This document shows positions 30,391-42,889 of a DNA stretch of 64,000 bases, in pieces. Made by a program: the position numbers and the translations under genes. Source of the stretch: Lasiodiplodia sp. COLG20 (lineage: Eukaryota > Ascomycota > Dothideomycetes > Botryosphaeriales > Botryosphaeriaceae). The first letter of the stretch is position 1, and the number at the start of each line of letters is the position of its first letter. Below the pieces are notes generated by a model. That model was not told the DNA's origin, did not search any database, and saw only the letters and a list, made by a program, of their open reading frames with translations. The DNA lies in contig VNWV01000001.1 in assembly GCA_009801085.1 (NCBI GenBank), forward strand, positions 1,116,001 through 1,180,000, written 5' to 3'.

Positions 30391-33300
30391 ATGGCTCGCA
30401 AATCTGGCGACTCTGGTCCCCGCACCCTGGCAGCCGGTATGGCGGGCTTGACCAACGGCATCCCTCCGCCGTCTACCATCGCCGCTCAGATTGTCAACAA
30501 CCACTCCCGCGCAAATGGCGCCCAGGGACCTCAGAACAATGCGCTCTTTGGCCAACTTCTGCAAGAGTTCCTGGCAGACCCATCTGCAGAAGAGTCTGAT
30601 GTGCGACTTAATCTGCAGCTGATTTCTGTGGTCGTCGAGGCTGGTTTCAATGCTCTTCTCAAAGAGAACCCTTTCGGCCGTGACGTGCTGCTATCTCAGG
30701 CCAGAGATGGTATATCCGTGATTAGGATAACCATAGAGCGGAACCCAGGTCTGCTGTTCTATCATGACGCAGACGGTGCAGACCATATTACCCAGCTACC
30801 TCTCATCGCAAAACTTCTGCCTACTCTGTTCTCTCTTCTATCGCGGCCGTCCCTTCAGGTACTCCACGCAGATTTACGAGACCTCCTTCACTCGTTCATC
30901 CAAGTATTATCTATCAGCCGTAACACGTGGCACGAGGCGAATATCTTGTTCGAAACGTATCAAGCATCCATCAGCGGTTTGATTTCCCAGAATCGCCTCT
31001 ACGATCTCACTGCTGACCGTGTCTGCAGCCATCCTTACGACTCTGGAAAATCAATGCTCGGCCTTGCTTGCAAGTCCTTTTTACAAGGTCACACTGCCTC
31101 CACCTAACATGGTCTCACGCCTACTTCCCGACGGACAACAGATTGTGGCTATTCCTCAGAATTGCCAAATGGAAACGAACAGCCATTCGCAGGCTGCCAG
31201 TATTGCGTTGTCGCTCATGGATCCCATCTGCAGGTTTCTTGGTCCTTCCTGGAACACGTACATTACAGCCACTGGCCGGGCTGCGATTCCCGACTGGATT
31301 GCTGACGGTCTCGGTCGTTTATGGACGTGTTGTAGCAAGCTGAACCTTTTGAAGAAGTCTCAGAAGGACTCCTTTGATCTACTTTTGCACTTGTTCCTCT
31401 CAGTTTTGAAATCATTTGCGCCACGAGCTATCGTCGAGCGAACAGCAACCGTCCTTTCTCCCAAGATCTCAACTGCCTTCTATGAGACACTCTCCGAGAT
31501 CACTGAATTGATATGCCTGTTACCAGCCAGCTCGGATGTTCAACACCAACTTTCAGACGTCCTCCTCACCACCGTTTGGCTCAACCGACCGGCAAGAGCG
31601 GATCAGTTTCTGTTATTCGAGAACGCATCAGCAACTGCTAGCCTTTTTGACGAGTTATTCCTCTCAACTATCGAATCACTTGTCCAGGATGACTCACAGA
31701 CCGTACTCCTTGAACACGATCTACGAGTGAGTACCCTATACGAGGAGCTCATAAGCGACAGGCACTAACATCATACTTCAGAGTGCCATCGGTTTCTGTG
31801 TTAAACGCAGAGATGTACGGAAAGGCAGTCGGGTAGAATCCCAAATGTCTTTTCAGGCGCAGTGGGTCAAAGAAGCTACCGATCTTGAAGATACGTTATT
31901 GCTGGACAAGTTTTCAGAACTGCTGCTTGAAACTCAACAAGAATTCCCTGACGATGAGCGGCCACGCAAACGACAACGCGTTGATGCACCAGCTCAAAAG
32001 TCGCGATCGAAATCCTATTGGGACCATCTAGTCCTGAAAGCGAGCACCTATCTTGCCAACGATGATCAGCCCGGCTTAGAGGGTATGAAGAGTGCAGTAG
32101 AGTACGTTCTCATTCATTGCCCAAGTATTTTAGAAGGCTGACCATCTACTAGAGAGAAATTTCCAAGTTTGTCGGAAAGCGACAAGTGTAGAGCCTTGAC
32201 TGCATTCATGAGGCTACCTTGTGCAGCTATGGGAACGCTGAAAGCCAACATCCTCAGTAATGGTGATATTGTGGACTCGAGCTGTGCCTTGTGCGATGGT
32301 GGGGATGATAGAACTCATCCCGGTCACCGTAGTTGGAATACCCACGGCACTGGACAGGAATGGAAGGACGCCATTACGGTCATGCAGAAGATCATCAACT
32401 GCCCGGACCTCCAGCGGACCAAGGGCCCACGAATCTTGGCCGCTGCAGCAATTAAGAACTTATTGAGCCACATCAATGACCGCGAGGCGCTTAGCCTTAC
32501 GAAGTCTTCGCTTGGACAATGGTGTATGAAGTCATTGAAAAGCTCACTGAGAGAACTACGCATTGCTGCAGGGTAAGAACCCACCTTAGGTCTGAAAGAC
32601 CCGACTAACTTATTCCGAAGGCACACTCTTCCGGTGTTCCTGCACGACGGAGTCCCTGATGAAATTCGACAGAAGAACCGCATAAGTGCACTTAATATCA
32701 TGGTTCAAATCGCGGACAGGGAAGTGCTGGGGGAACAAGAGACGCTCATCCTCGCATGGGGACAAGTGGCAAGGTATGTTACCAAACACAATACTTGTTT
32801 GCGCTGTTGACAAGACTAGGGTTTGTGGTGATGACGAACTCAACATTGCCCTTCTACAACTGGTCAATTACCTTGGCCACACTCACCCTATGATCTGCAG
32901 CGTGGCATATCATGAGGTAAGCTAGCGTATTCGATTTGCGATGGATAGCGCTGATGTTCGACAGCTTGTGTCCCTTGCAGATACGTTCAACTGCAAGCCG
33001 GGGGAGATGCTAAGACCTTTTTGGCGAAATATCGGCTTTGAAGTATTCAAAGACCTCTGCGTCATACCACAAAAGGCCCAGCTATTGTCAGACCTCATTG
33101 AGATAAGCGTCAATCAGCTTCTCGTAACAACTCAACGAGAGGTCCTACCATATGTCGTCCTCACGAAGAAGAAGGATGTCCTGAAAAGAATCGCAATGGC
33201 ACGAAACACGACCGTTCAAGATGTTTGCCTACAGCCGAAAGAGAATCTTGCGGCGATATTGGCCACGCTGTTGATGCACCCCTCTGACGATATTGAAACA

Positions 33301-36300
33301 TCTACCGCCGCGCTCCTATGCGAATCCCTGCCGGATTTTGAGAAAGAAGATTTGACCACTTTGATCAAGACCGATCCCATTGACATTGCCTGTGAGATTC
33401 TCAAGGCGTCAGCCGGAGAAGAAGGCGCACGAAAAAAGGAGGTTAGTCGCATTGGACTGATCAACATTGCAAAGCGCTAACCACTGCAGATCCACCGAGC
33501 CTTTTGCACTTTTGCTACAATTTGCGAGCGACGCAGTGGATCCTCCAGTCGCCTGGCCACCAAAGAATCAAAGATTTTGGCGCAATTCTTCGACACCAAC
33601 ATACTCGGAATCATGGCCCATTTCTCGAGTATCATCGACAGCTCTAAGGAACACCAACCGATTTGGGACAGGAATCGGAGCCTAGGCGCTATCGAGGATC
33701 TCATTGCTCTAGCAGGCATCAACGTCAGCCCTGCGCTACCCCAGATCCGCGCATGCCTCCAATCGGCTTTTAACGTACCGCAGCTGTGCAACAAGGCGTT
33801 TTCGACGTGGGCGTCTCTTTTAGATGCTGTGGAGAAAGACGAAATTGAGCCTTTAATCGACCAAACCTTTTCCGTGGTGGTTCGGTATTGGGACTCTTTC
33901 ACGCCGGACGTCCAGAAAAGGGCCTTCACGGCCATCTCAAACATTGTCCACGACCACAACAAGCTTCTCCAGGAGAGGATTGACATGCTCCCGTCTTTGC
34001 AGTCCATCCCGCTGTTCAGTAAAATCGAATCCGAGGTCAACCGGCTTCGGGAGAAGGCTTCGGTGAACCCGCTCGAAGCATTTACAAGGCGCTGCCGGGA
34101 TGAGAATGCATCTGTTGTCGCTCAGGCCCTGAAGGAACTACGGCTGTACCTCGAGACTGACCAACAGTCTATCCACGAAACAACTGTTTCCCAGCATCCG
34201 AGCAACGTGGTGGCGCAGCTTTGCCGTTCTATACTGGATGCTTCAATCAGATTCACTGAGAGCCGCTCTGAGATTGCTATCCTTGCTGCACAATGCCTCG
34301 GCCTCGTCGGCTGCCTAGATCCATCTCGGACTGAGACGGTGAGGCCAAGGCGGGAAATCCTCGTGTTGTCAAACTTCGAGCGAGCGGATGAAGCCATCGA
34401 ATTTGTTGCATTCATGCTAGAGTCCGTACTAGTAAAAGCCTTCCAATCCGCGACCAATGCCATCTCGCAAGCATTTATCGCCTATGCTATGCAGGAGATG
34501 CTCAAATTCTGTGAGTTCAGCAATGAAGCTACTGCATACCGGCCACGATCATCACAGGGAAATCCATCCTACCAACGCTGGATTGAGATTCCCGAGACGA
34601 CCCGGAGTATACTCACTCCGTTCCTAAATTCGAAGTATGAGATCAAACGAAAGGAAAACCCAGCCCTCACCCAACAGTACCCGATCTACAAACCTAAACT
34701 CACCCACGCCATGTGGTTGCGAGACTTCGTCCACGATTTGCTTCAACGGCCGAAGGGCGACAACCCACGGACAATGTTCCCGGTATTGTCCAGAGTCATC
34801 AGGGGCCATGACTTGGCTATTTCTACATTTCTCCTTCCATTTGCTGTAGTCAACGTCATCCTCGGCGGGACTGTGAAAGAGGTCGAGAATGTTGTTCAGG
34901 AACTGGTCCTCGTCCTAGAGACTAGAATAGGCGGGCCGGGCCCTGAGGCTGACACATTGAAGCAGTGTAGCGAGGTAATTTCCCCTAGATCGTCCGCTCA
35001 ACAACGCGTACTGATAGGTCCCAGAATGTCTTCCAAGTGCTTGACTACATGTCGAAATGGCTGCAAGAGAAGCGTAAGCAGCTTCATGAAACTCGAATGA
35101 TTGCCTCGCGATCAGGGAGAGAGCCGTCAGAGCTTGACGAAGTTAAAGCAATCTCTCAGATCAGTAACATTGAGCGCGTTCTGCATTCCATTCCAGCCGA
35201 GGTCATATCTCGCCGTGCCGTGGAATGCGGTTCTTACGCTCGTGCTCTCTTCCACTGGGAGCAGTACGTGCGGCAGAAGAACGAACAAGCAACACTGTCC
35301 AAGGAGGCTATCGACCAAGAAAATCTCTATCAGCACCTCCAATACATTTACACCCAAATCGATGAACCAGATGGCATTGAAGGCATTTCGGCCCATCTCC
35401 AAATCCTGGACCCGACTCAACAAGTCCTAGAACATCGTAAAGCCGGCAGATGGACGGCTGCACAGAGCTGGTACGAGTTGACTTTGGCCGAGAAGCCAGA
35501 CGATCCAGAAATTCAGTATCAGCTCCTCAGTTGTCTACGAGAGTCGAATCAATACGACTCGCTATTAGCACAAGTCCAAAGCTTCCAGAAGTCAGCAGGA
35601 TCATGTGCGCCCAGAATCCTTTCTCTTGCAGCAGAAGCTTCGTGGGTGACGGGCAAATGGCGAACGTTAGGAGAGCTCCTGTCCACCACACCAGCCGGTT
35701 TGCAAGACTTCAACGTCGGTGTTGGCCAGGCTTTGTTGTCATTGAGGCAAAAGGACAACGAGGGCTTCATCGCGAAGATTGACAATCTGCGAAAGTCAAT
35801 CGCACGAGGGTTATCGCCTTCAAATACGGCATCGCTGCAGGCATGCCACGAACCGATGCTGAGATTGCACGTTCTCTATGAGATTGAGGCCATCAGTGGA
35901 GCAATCGACTCATCTTCAATCAGTCGTACAGACCTTCTCAGAAACCTGGACCGACGCCTTGATCTCCTGGGAGCATACACTGCCGAAAAGCAGTACATTT
36001 TAGGGCTGAGACGGGCAGCCATGCAGCTCTCGTCGCGTGGTTTTAGCGCTCTTGATATATCATCTTCGTGGCTCACAACATCGAGGTTGGCCAGGAAAGC
36101 AAATCAAATCAACACGGCTTTCGACGCAGTGCTCCATGCAACTCGTCTCGGAGACAGTGAGGCAAAGATCGAACATTCCCGACTTCTTTGGAAAGACCGG
36201 CACCACCGGAAAGCGATCCAGAATCTCGATGGTGCGATCGCTGCTAATGTTTTCTCGCGTGAACAAACGCCGAGCAACGCCGGAGATAGCATGTCAACCA

Positions 36301-38430
36301 ACCGGACCAATTGGACTGATGAACAGCGGCAGATTGTGAACAAGCTTGCTGCCCGAGCATACCTGTTGAAGGCCAAATGGCTGGATCAGTCGGGGCAGTC
36401 GGCCTCGAGCAATATCGTTCAGTGCTACCACACAGCAATAAAGCTTTTCAACAAGTGGGAAAAGGGACACTACTATCTCGGGAAACATTACAACAAACTA
36501 CTTGAATCGGACAAGACGCAGCCGAAGGTCAGCTTTTCGACCAAGTGCGGCGAAACGGCCAAGCTCGTCATCGAGAACTACCTCCGATCCATCACGTTTG
36601 GCGTCAAGCACATTTACGAGACGATTCCTAAACTACTCACTCTATGGCTCGACCTTGGTATGGAAGCATCTCGCGACGTCTTGCCGAAGGATTTGGAGAG
36701 ACACCGGCAGCGCCTTGAGAAGGAGTAAGTCCACAACACAAGTTTGAGTTGGCCGGCATCATCTGACGCTAATTTCTTTTTTTTTTTTCAGGGAAAACGT
36801 CCCTGGCGTGCGTGCCCTCCGCCTGGACATGATTAACCAGCAGATCAAAAAATATGTCCTGGACAGGCTGCCAGCTTACCTGTTCTATACCGCGTTGGCA
36901 CAGATGATCACACGCATCAGCCATCCACACAGCCAGACGTATGACGTACTTTCGAGAATCATCATCAAAGTTGCGGATGCCCATCCCCAGCAATCACTCT
37001 GGAGCCTTCTTGCTGTGGTCAAATCCAAGAACCCCGATCGCAGTAATCGTGGCATACACTTGCTGGCCAAGTTGAAGGTAAGGCATCGAGACTCTTTACT
37101 AAGTATGTTTATGCTCATATGTGTGTAGGAGCATAGCAAGAAGACCAAAACAACATCATCAGGTCCAGATGTGAAAACGTTGATTTCGCAGGGAGAGAAG
37201 CTCTCAGCGGCTTTGCTGAACGCCTGCGATGTGGCACTACCAGACAGGCAATCACGTTTCAGTCTGACTAGAGATATGGGCTTTCATCACAAGCTGGCGC
37301 CTTGCGGTTTGGTGGTACCGATTGAGACGACGCTGATCGCGAGTCTGCCTCGCAACTCAGAAGTTGTGCCGAAATTTTACAAGGCGGCCTTTTCCGGGAA
37401 CATCATCACTATTTCATCATTCAGCGATGACGTTCTTGTCCTCAGCTCGCTCCAACGACCGCGAAAGCTGACTGTTCGTGGTTCAGACGGTCGGCCGTAC
37501 GGCCTTCTCTGCAAGCCAAAGGACGATCTTCGAAAGGATCAGCGGCTGATGGAGTTCAATGCGATGGTTAACCGGGCGCTTTTAGGTGATATCGAGTCCA
37601 GCAAGAGGCGGCTCGACATCAAGACATACGCAGTTACGCCGCTAAACGAAGAATGTGGCGCCATCGAATGGGTGGAGGGGCTCAAGCCTATGCGAGACAT
37701 CATCCTCAAACTTTACCGCGAGAAGGGCCATAAAATCGACTACGGTGCAATACGGGACCAGCTTGCCCAAGCCTGCAGTGATCCCTCCCAGATTCACATC
37801 TTCACCGAGCAGATACTCGGCCCTCTCCGGCCTGTTTTGCACGAGTGGTTCATCGAAACGTTCCCGGAGCCCGAGGCGTGGTTCGCGGCGCGGCTCAAAT
37901 ACACGCGCTCGTGCGCCGTAATGTCCATCGTGGGACACGTGCTCGGGCTGGGCGACCGGCACGGCGAGAACCTGCTGCTGATCGAGGAGGACGGGCGCGT
38001 CTTCCACGTCGACTTCAACTGCCTCTTCGACAAGGGCCTCACGTTCGAGAAGCCGGAACTGGTGCCATTCCGGCTCACGCACAACATGGTCGACGCCATG
38101 GGGGCGTACGGCGTCGAGGGGCCGTACCGACTGGCGGCAGAGCTCACGCTGAGGCAGCTGCGCCAGCACATCGACACGCTGATGACCATCTTGGAGACGT
38201 TCCTGTACGACCCGACGGCCGACTTTCTCGGGAGGAAGAAGAGGCACACCAAGGGGGTTCCGACCACGCCCGAGGAGGTGCTTGAGAGCGTGAAGAAGAA
38301 GGTGAAGGGATTTTTGCCGGATGAAACGGTGCCGTTGAGTATTGAGGGGTATGTGGACGCGCTTATCGAAAGAGCAAGGGATCCACACAACTTGGCGGCC
38401 ATGTATATCGGATGGTGTGCTTTCTTTTAG
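30391..38430 (+). CDS. ATR/Mec1-type PI3K-like checkpoint kinase (UvsB/Mec1 orthologue)
   Basis: Nuclear apical kinase of the DNA replication and damage checkpoint. Eleven exons: 30391-30976, 31029-31726, 31782-32101, 32153-32572, 32621-32773, 32820-32916, 32965-33441, 33490-34974, 35025-36724, 36792-37077 and 37129-38430, giving about 2507 residues, close to UvsB and Mec1. The long N-terminal part is helical-repeat-like. The FAT region includes IPAEVISRRAVECGSYARALFHWE near the start of exon 9. The kinase domain has LGLGDRHGENLL (catalytic Asp at about 2350) and FHVDFNCLFDKG (Mg-binding Asp at about 2369). The FATC tail ends DPHNLAAMYIGWCAFF. Intron 1 has an unusual GTTTGA donor but a good GCTGAC branch point. 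The long C-terminal exon is more GC-rich than the 5' exons. Confidence 0.95.
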
Positions 38431-38742
38431 TTACGTGGGATCAGTGAGGGGCGAGACTAGCTGTAAAGATATTGAGTATGGGTGATAATTGGAAAATAAC
38501 TTAGTACACCAGCGGTTCCGGTTCATTCGGCGAGGTCAATTGTCTCATGTGTTTGCAGAGTACAGGAACAACTTCATTCCAGCGGACATAGGTAAGTTTC
38601 CTTTGTTACTACCGAGGATCACTGGGCTAATGCTAAGCACAGGTTGTATTATCTTCATTCGTCATAAACAGAATCCTGCTCTCTCATATCACACACATTC
38701 CAATCCAAGTTCGACGAGGGAATCTTATCATCATCAAATCAA
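38431..38742. other. Convergent intergenic region
   Basis: 312 bp between the stops of the kinase and the S53 protease. Nothing else is seen. Confidence 0.5.
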
Positions 38743-40518
38743 TCAAACCACAGCAGCCCTCAACTTCTCAAAGTCGGGCTCACCCAAGCCGGTGACGGCA
38801 TCCCAGCCGGGCAGGGCCTCCCAGCCAGGCTCGAACCAGGTCGAGTTGGAGCAGCCGCCGCCCTGGCCCTCGGCGACGTCCCTGTAGACGTCCTTGAGGG
38901 CGTCCGAGTACAGCAGCGGGTTGAGGAAGCCGAGCGGGGGCTTCCCAGCGCGCAGGCGCAGGTCGTTGAGCAGGGCGACCATGGCGGCGAAGACGGGGGT
39001 GCTGGCGCTGGTGCCCTTGAGGGTCGAGGTGAAGCCGCCGACGGTGGTGACGTAATCGACGCCGATGAGGCTGACGTCGGGGAAGGCGCGGCCGGCGGCC
39101 GAGTAGTACGGGGCGTGGCTGCCGTTGAGGCGGTCGATGTAGGTCGACACGACGGCGTCCTGCCACTCCGGGCGCGGGAACAGGTCGGAGAAGCCGCCGG
39201 CCGACCACGTCGCGGGCCCGCCCCAGGCGGCCGTCGCACCGACCGACGTCACCCACGGGCACGTGGCCGGGAAAGCCGGGATGAACTTGGTCTCGTTGTT
39301 GGGGCCGATGCACTCGGTGGTGCCGGTGCCCAGGGCGCCGCCGTCGCCCGAGGCGTCGATGACGGACACGCCGCGCAGGGCCAGGCGGCCGAAGAGGTCG
39401 CAGGCGCGGCGGGCGTAGGCGGGCGGCACCGTCTGCTCGTCGTCCGAGTAGGAGATGGAGACGACGAGCGGCGGCTGCTCGAGGCCGAGGAGGTAGTCCA
39501 GGAACTCGAGGTACGGCTCGTTGCCGGCCTGCGACTCGGGCACCGACGTGTTGCCCGGCTGCAGCAGCTGCGGCGGCCGCCCGCCCGTCGAGATGTACGT
39601 CGCCGGCAAGGGCCCGGTGAAGGCCAGGGCGTACTCCAGGTCCAGCATGGCCTCGGCGCCCACGCGGGACGGCACGTCGGGCGCCTCGCCGCCGTTGACG
39701 AGGGCGGTCGTGTAGTCGGCCGTGAAGTTGTTGAGGCCGTAGGTGTGCAGGAAGTATTGGAGGTCGGTCCGGTTCGGGTGCTCTTCGAGGAAGCCGGCGA
39801 TGGCGATGGTGCTGCCCGAGGACGCGTCCGGCGGGAAGTAGGTGATGTTGTATTTCGAGACCAGCTTCGACGGGCACGTGTCGACGTTGCAGTCGGGCGG
39901 CCCGGGCAGGCTGTGCTGGCGGGACTCGAGCTGGCGGGAGTACTGCTGGTAGCGCTGGCTGCCACCAGCGCTCAGGAACTGCGTCGCCGGGAAGAGGAAG
40001 TCGATGCTTTCCTTCAGATCTGCAGGCACACTGTAGGACTGTGTGCGCAGCACGGGAGCCTCGCCGTTGTAGCTGTACTGGGCGAACGAGGCCGAGAGCA
40101 GCGAACGTGCCGTTCCGACGGTCGTGGTAAAGCTGACCCATTCGCCATGTTGCGAGACGTGTTGCACGCCGTCCGTTGACTCCAGCCACTCAGTGACAGC
40201 GGCGCCAGCAGAGGAGAAGTCAGGGAGGACAGCTTGCAGTTCGGCGGCCGACAAGTACTTGCCGTAGTTGATCGACGACGGGTCGCTCACTGAAGAGGCC
40301 AGCCGCAAGTGGTCGGCATCATCTGGGTGCGCCAGCGCGATGCGCAGGTGCAATTTTTCGTTATCATTAGCTGGGGACATGTATCTCCAGCCGGCTGGCA
40401 GCGTAGTCGTCCTCTCATGCTCGACGAGATCGACAGCGGCGCGCGGGCTCACCGCTCGGCAGGATGCTGTCTGAGAGAATGCCCAGAGGGCTGCGCCCAG
40501 AAGCGATTGGAGATGCAT
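38743..40518 (-). CDS. Secreted sedolisin-type serine carboxyl protease (tripeptidyl peptidase), S53
   Basis: An intronless frame of 591 residues. The signal peptide is MHLQSLLGAALWAFSQTASC. A pro-domain of about 180 residues of the kumamolisin-activation type follows (PAGWRYMSPANDNEKLHLRIAL, YGKYLSAAELQAVL). The catalytic domain has the S53 triad in expected order and spacing: Glu289 and Asp293 in GAEAMLDLEYAL, and Ser504 in KGTSASTP. The oxyanion Asp lies in VIDASGDGGALG. The C-terminal Ca-binding loop region includes DVYRDVAEGQGGGCSN and WDAVTGLGEPDFEKL. The start at 40518 is the first ATG in the frame. It is an acid-active extracellular peptidase, divergent from another secreted protease gene, and carries a TATA-like box 91 bp upstream. 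Confidence 0.94.
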   Translation of the reverse strand: MHLQSLLGAALWAFSQTASCRAVSPRAAVDLVEHERTTTLPAGWRYMSPANDNEKLHLRIALAHPDDADHLRLASSVSDPSSINYGKYLSAAELQAVLPDFSSAGAAVTEWLESTDGVQHVSQHGEWVSFTTTVGTARSLLSASFAQYSYNGEAPVLRTQSYSVPADLKESIDFLFPATQFLSAGGSQRYQQYSRQLESRQHSLPGPPDCNVDTCPSKLVSKYNITYFPPDASSGSTIAIAGFLEEHPNRTDLQYFLHTYGLNNFTADYTTALVNGGEAPDVPSRVGAEAMLDLEYALAFTGPLPATYISTGGRPPQLLQPGNTSVPESQAGNEPYLEFLDYLLGLEQPPLVVSISYSDDEQTVPPAYARRACDLFGRLALRGVSVIDASGDGGALGTGTTECIGPNNETKFIPAFPATCPWVTSVGATAAWGGPATWSAGGFSDLFPRPEWQDAVVSTYIDRLNGSHAPYYSAAGRAFPDVSLIGVDYVTTVGGFTSTLKGTSASTPVFAAMVALLNDLRLRAGKPPLGFLNPLLYSDALKDVYRDVAEGQGGGCSNSTWFEPGWEALPGWDAVTGLGEPDFEKLRAAVV

Positions 40519-41532
40519 TGTCACTTGGCTCAGTCCGTCCTTGAGGGAGGCAAACGAGAGAAATGAACCGAGGTTGGCCTTGGAAGGACTTCCCGGTGAA
40601 CAGACGTCTATTATAGCGCCATGATTGAGGCGAAACGGCCGTTAGTACATGGAACATCATGGGTCGCTGTTCGGATATCTCGTGTTCAAAAAGGGCAGAT
40701 AGTGCTCCCTGCATGTCGAGTGATGGAAAGTCGCTTCGGTGATTCGCGCACGGAGCTGATCGGTCGATGGAACATCGCCAGGTTGGGTTGAAGTGCGGCA
40801 AGGGCGACTGGGTTCACTTCTTCTCGTGCTTGATCAGGCTGCCACTGGGCTGATCTTCATTGTTCGCCCGGCTCGATGCTGGGATCATTGTGGGGTGGAA
40901 TACGAGCCCGGTCGCTTAGTATCACGATAAAGTCGGAGGATGTGAAGAATTCGTCTTGGTGCTTCTGCTCTTAAACCCATTGGTTTAAAGGGGTACTTCG
41001 ACTGTCCATCAAAATTACTCACCGTTGCACTACTAAAGGATTCAACCTCGTACTGCGAGTTAAAGCATTACGAGCGGGAAAGGCGTCTAGAAGCCTAATG
41101 GAAGGCGGACGTTTGAACTAGATTGGTTAGCATAGGCTTTAAACCGATGTGAGCACTTCGGTCCGAGACCACCCACTTCTGCGCCGACACCGAGCCGTTG
41201 TTTCTTCTCTGAACACGAACACGGCCCTAGCATGCGGTGTAGCGCCGACTAAATATATCCCTCTCCATGACTCCACCAGTCGGTCGCCAGTCCGGAAGAG
41301 GCAGTCAACGACGCCGAGCCCCTGTCCGAAGAAACAAGGTTAACACAAGGTATCATGACGAGCGGGACGGCGCCGAACTTGCCGCCACCAAAGTGCTTGT
41401 GTGCTTTAGCCGACGCCCTACATTTTCGCCCCTTATATACTTTCTACGCGCACATCAAAATGCTCTTTTAGTGTGCCAGCCAACAGAAACACTCTTTCAC
41501 AGAATCTTTTTCTGAGTCCTCTCGCTATCAAT
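40519..41532. promoter_or_regulatory. Shared upstream region of the divergent protease pair
   Basis: 1014 bp without credible coding frames. TATA-like sites stand at similar distances from each start: tattata at 40609-40615 (TATAATA on the minus strand, 91 bp from the S53 start) and tatata at 41434-41439 (94 bp before the A1 start). A CTTGGC hexamer at 40525-40530, the complement of the PacC site GCCAAG, is present but may be chance. Confidence 0.5.
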
Positions 41533-42889
41533 ATGTTCCCACTTCTAATTCTGCCCGCTCTTGCGGCTGCCGCTCCTGCGGCCAGGCAGGTCCAGACTCC
41601 TGCCATCATGCCCTTGTCTTATAAGTATGGAGGCTACCCCAAAGTCTCCACCGACATTGTCTATGGTACCCCTGGTCAAGCTCCCATCGAGACTGTCATT
41701 GACACAGGCTCTGCCAATTTCTGGGTAAGCTCCATCATTCCATTCTTACAACCATCACTGACGAGAATGTAGGTCTATGGTCCCGATGGCAAGGTCAACT
41801 CTGGCAGCCCTTACCTCTTCGGCACCGGTCCTTGCACCGAGGATGTGACGCCCTTCTTCAACTACCCTGAATCTTCGACCGCCACCGATGTCCAGGAGTC
41901 CCCCCGTGCCTTTGCCTACGGCGGTATGCCACCCACTACAGACTTTATCCAGCAAAATCACTGACCATTCATCCACAGGCAACGGAAAGATCATCCAAGC
42001 GCCCCGCAGCGTCAACGACACCATCTCCTTCACCAACACCAAATACCCCAGCCTGCTCGACCAGCAAGTCCAGCTGGCCAACTACACCGTGATCCGCTCG
42101 TCGGCCACGACCTGCAACGGCATGGTCTACGAGCGCAGCATCCTCGGCCTGTCCGAGAACACGGCCGACACGACCGGCCCGTCCTTCCGCGGCAACCTCC
42201 TCTCCTCGGGCCGCATCGAGTCCCCCACGCTGTCCATGTGGTTCGACAAGCCGCCGGCCGACGTCAGGGGCGAGTTCCGCGGCACCGCGCTGTTCGGCGC
42301 GCTGCCCGGCCCCGAAAAGTACTCTGGCCCGCTCGTCAAGGTGGCGCTGGACCCGCCGGAGAGCACTTACGTCGGCTACTACGTGGCAACGCCCAAGATC
42401 AGCTACGAGGGCAAGCAGTTCGCCATCGACACCGAGACGGTGCCGCGCTGCCTCGTCGACTCGGGCTTCGGCACCGAGAACATCCCGCTCGTGACCAAGG
42501 ACTTCCTCGACGCCACGGGCACCGTCGAGAACCACGGCTACCCGGCCTGGCCCGGCTCGTGCGACAGCATCCCGGCCAACAAGACGCTCGACTATACCTT
42601 CACCGGCGTCGACGGCCGCGACGTCACCGTCCGCGTGCCCCTGAGGAGCTACGCCCGCGGCATCAACGACTACTACAACGAGACCAACGTGTGCGCCCTC
42701 AGCTTCACCCTCGACACGAGCGGCATGTGTGCCGTCGGCGCGCCTTTCTTTACGAGTGCCTTTTTGGCCTTTAACGATGATGGCAAGGAGGTTGCCATCG
42801 CCCAGGGCGGCGTGTCGACCACCGCTGATGAGGGCGTCGATGGTTTGGGAGAGGTCACCGTTGTGAAGAGCGGCGCCGGTCTGCCTTAA
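41533..42889 (+). CDS. Secreted pepsin-like aspartic protease, A1
   Basis: Exons 41533-41724, 41773-41923 and 41979-42889 give 417 residues. A signal peptide (MFPLLILPALAAAAPA) is followed by a very short propeptide. The two catalytic motifs are VIDTGSANFWV (Asp57) and CLVDSGFGTENIPL (Asp275). The first intron interrupts directly after FW and splicing restores FWVYGPDG. Cys pairs are TGPCTEDV, TTCNGM, ETVPRC, PGSCDS, NVCALS and SGMCAVG. The product resembles fungal A1 proteases of the yapsin/candidapepsin side (LSENTADTTGPSFRGNLLSSGRI in place of GLG-x-S). No C-terminal GPI-type hydrophobic tail is seen, so it is probably released. It is divergent from the S53 gene. Confidence 0.9.

Noticed and set aside
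39115..40179. 354-codon plus-strand and 469-codon minus-strand frames inside the S53 protease
   Set aside because: Shadow frames of a very GC-rich gene; the S53 triad is in the chosen frame only.
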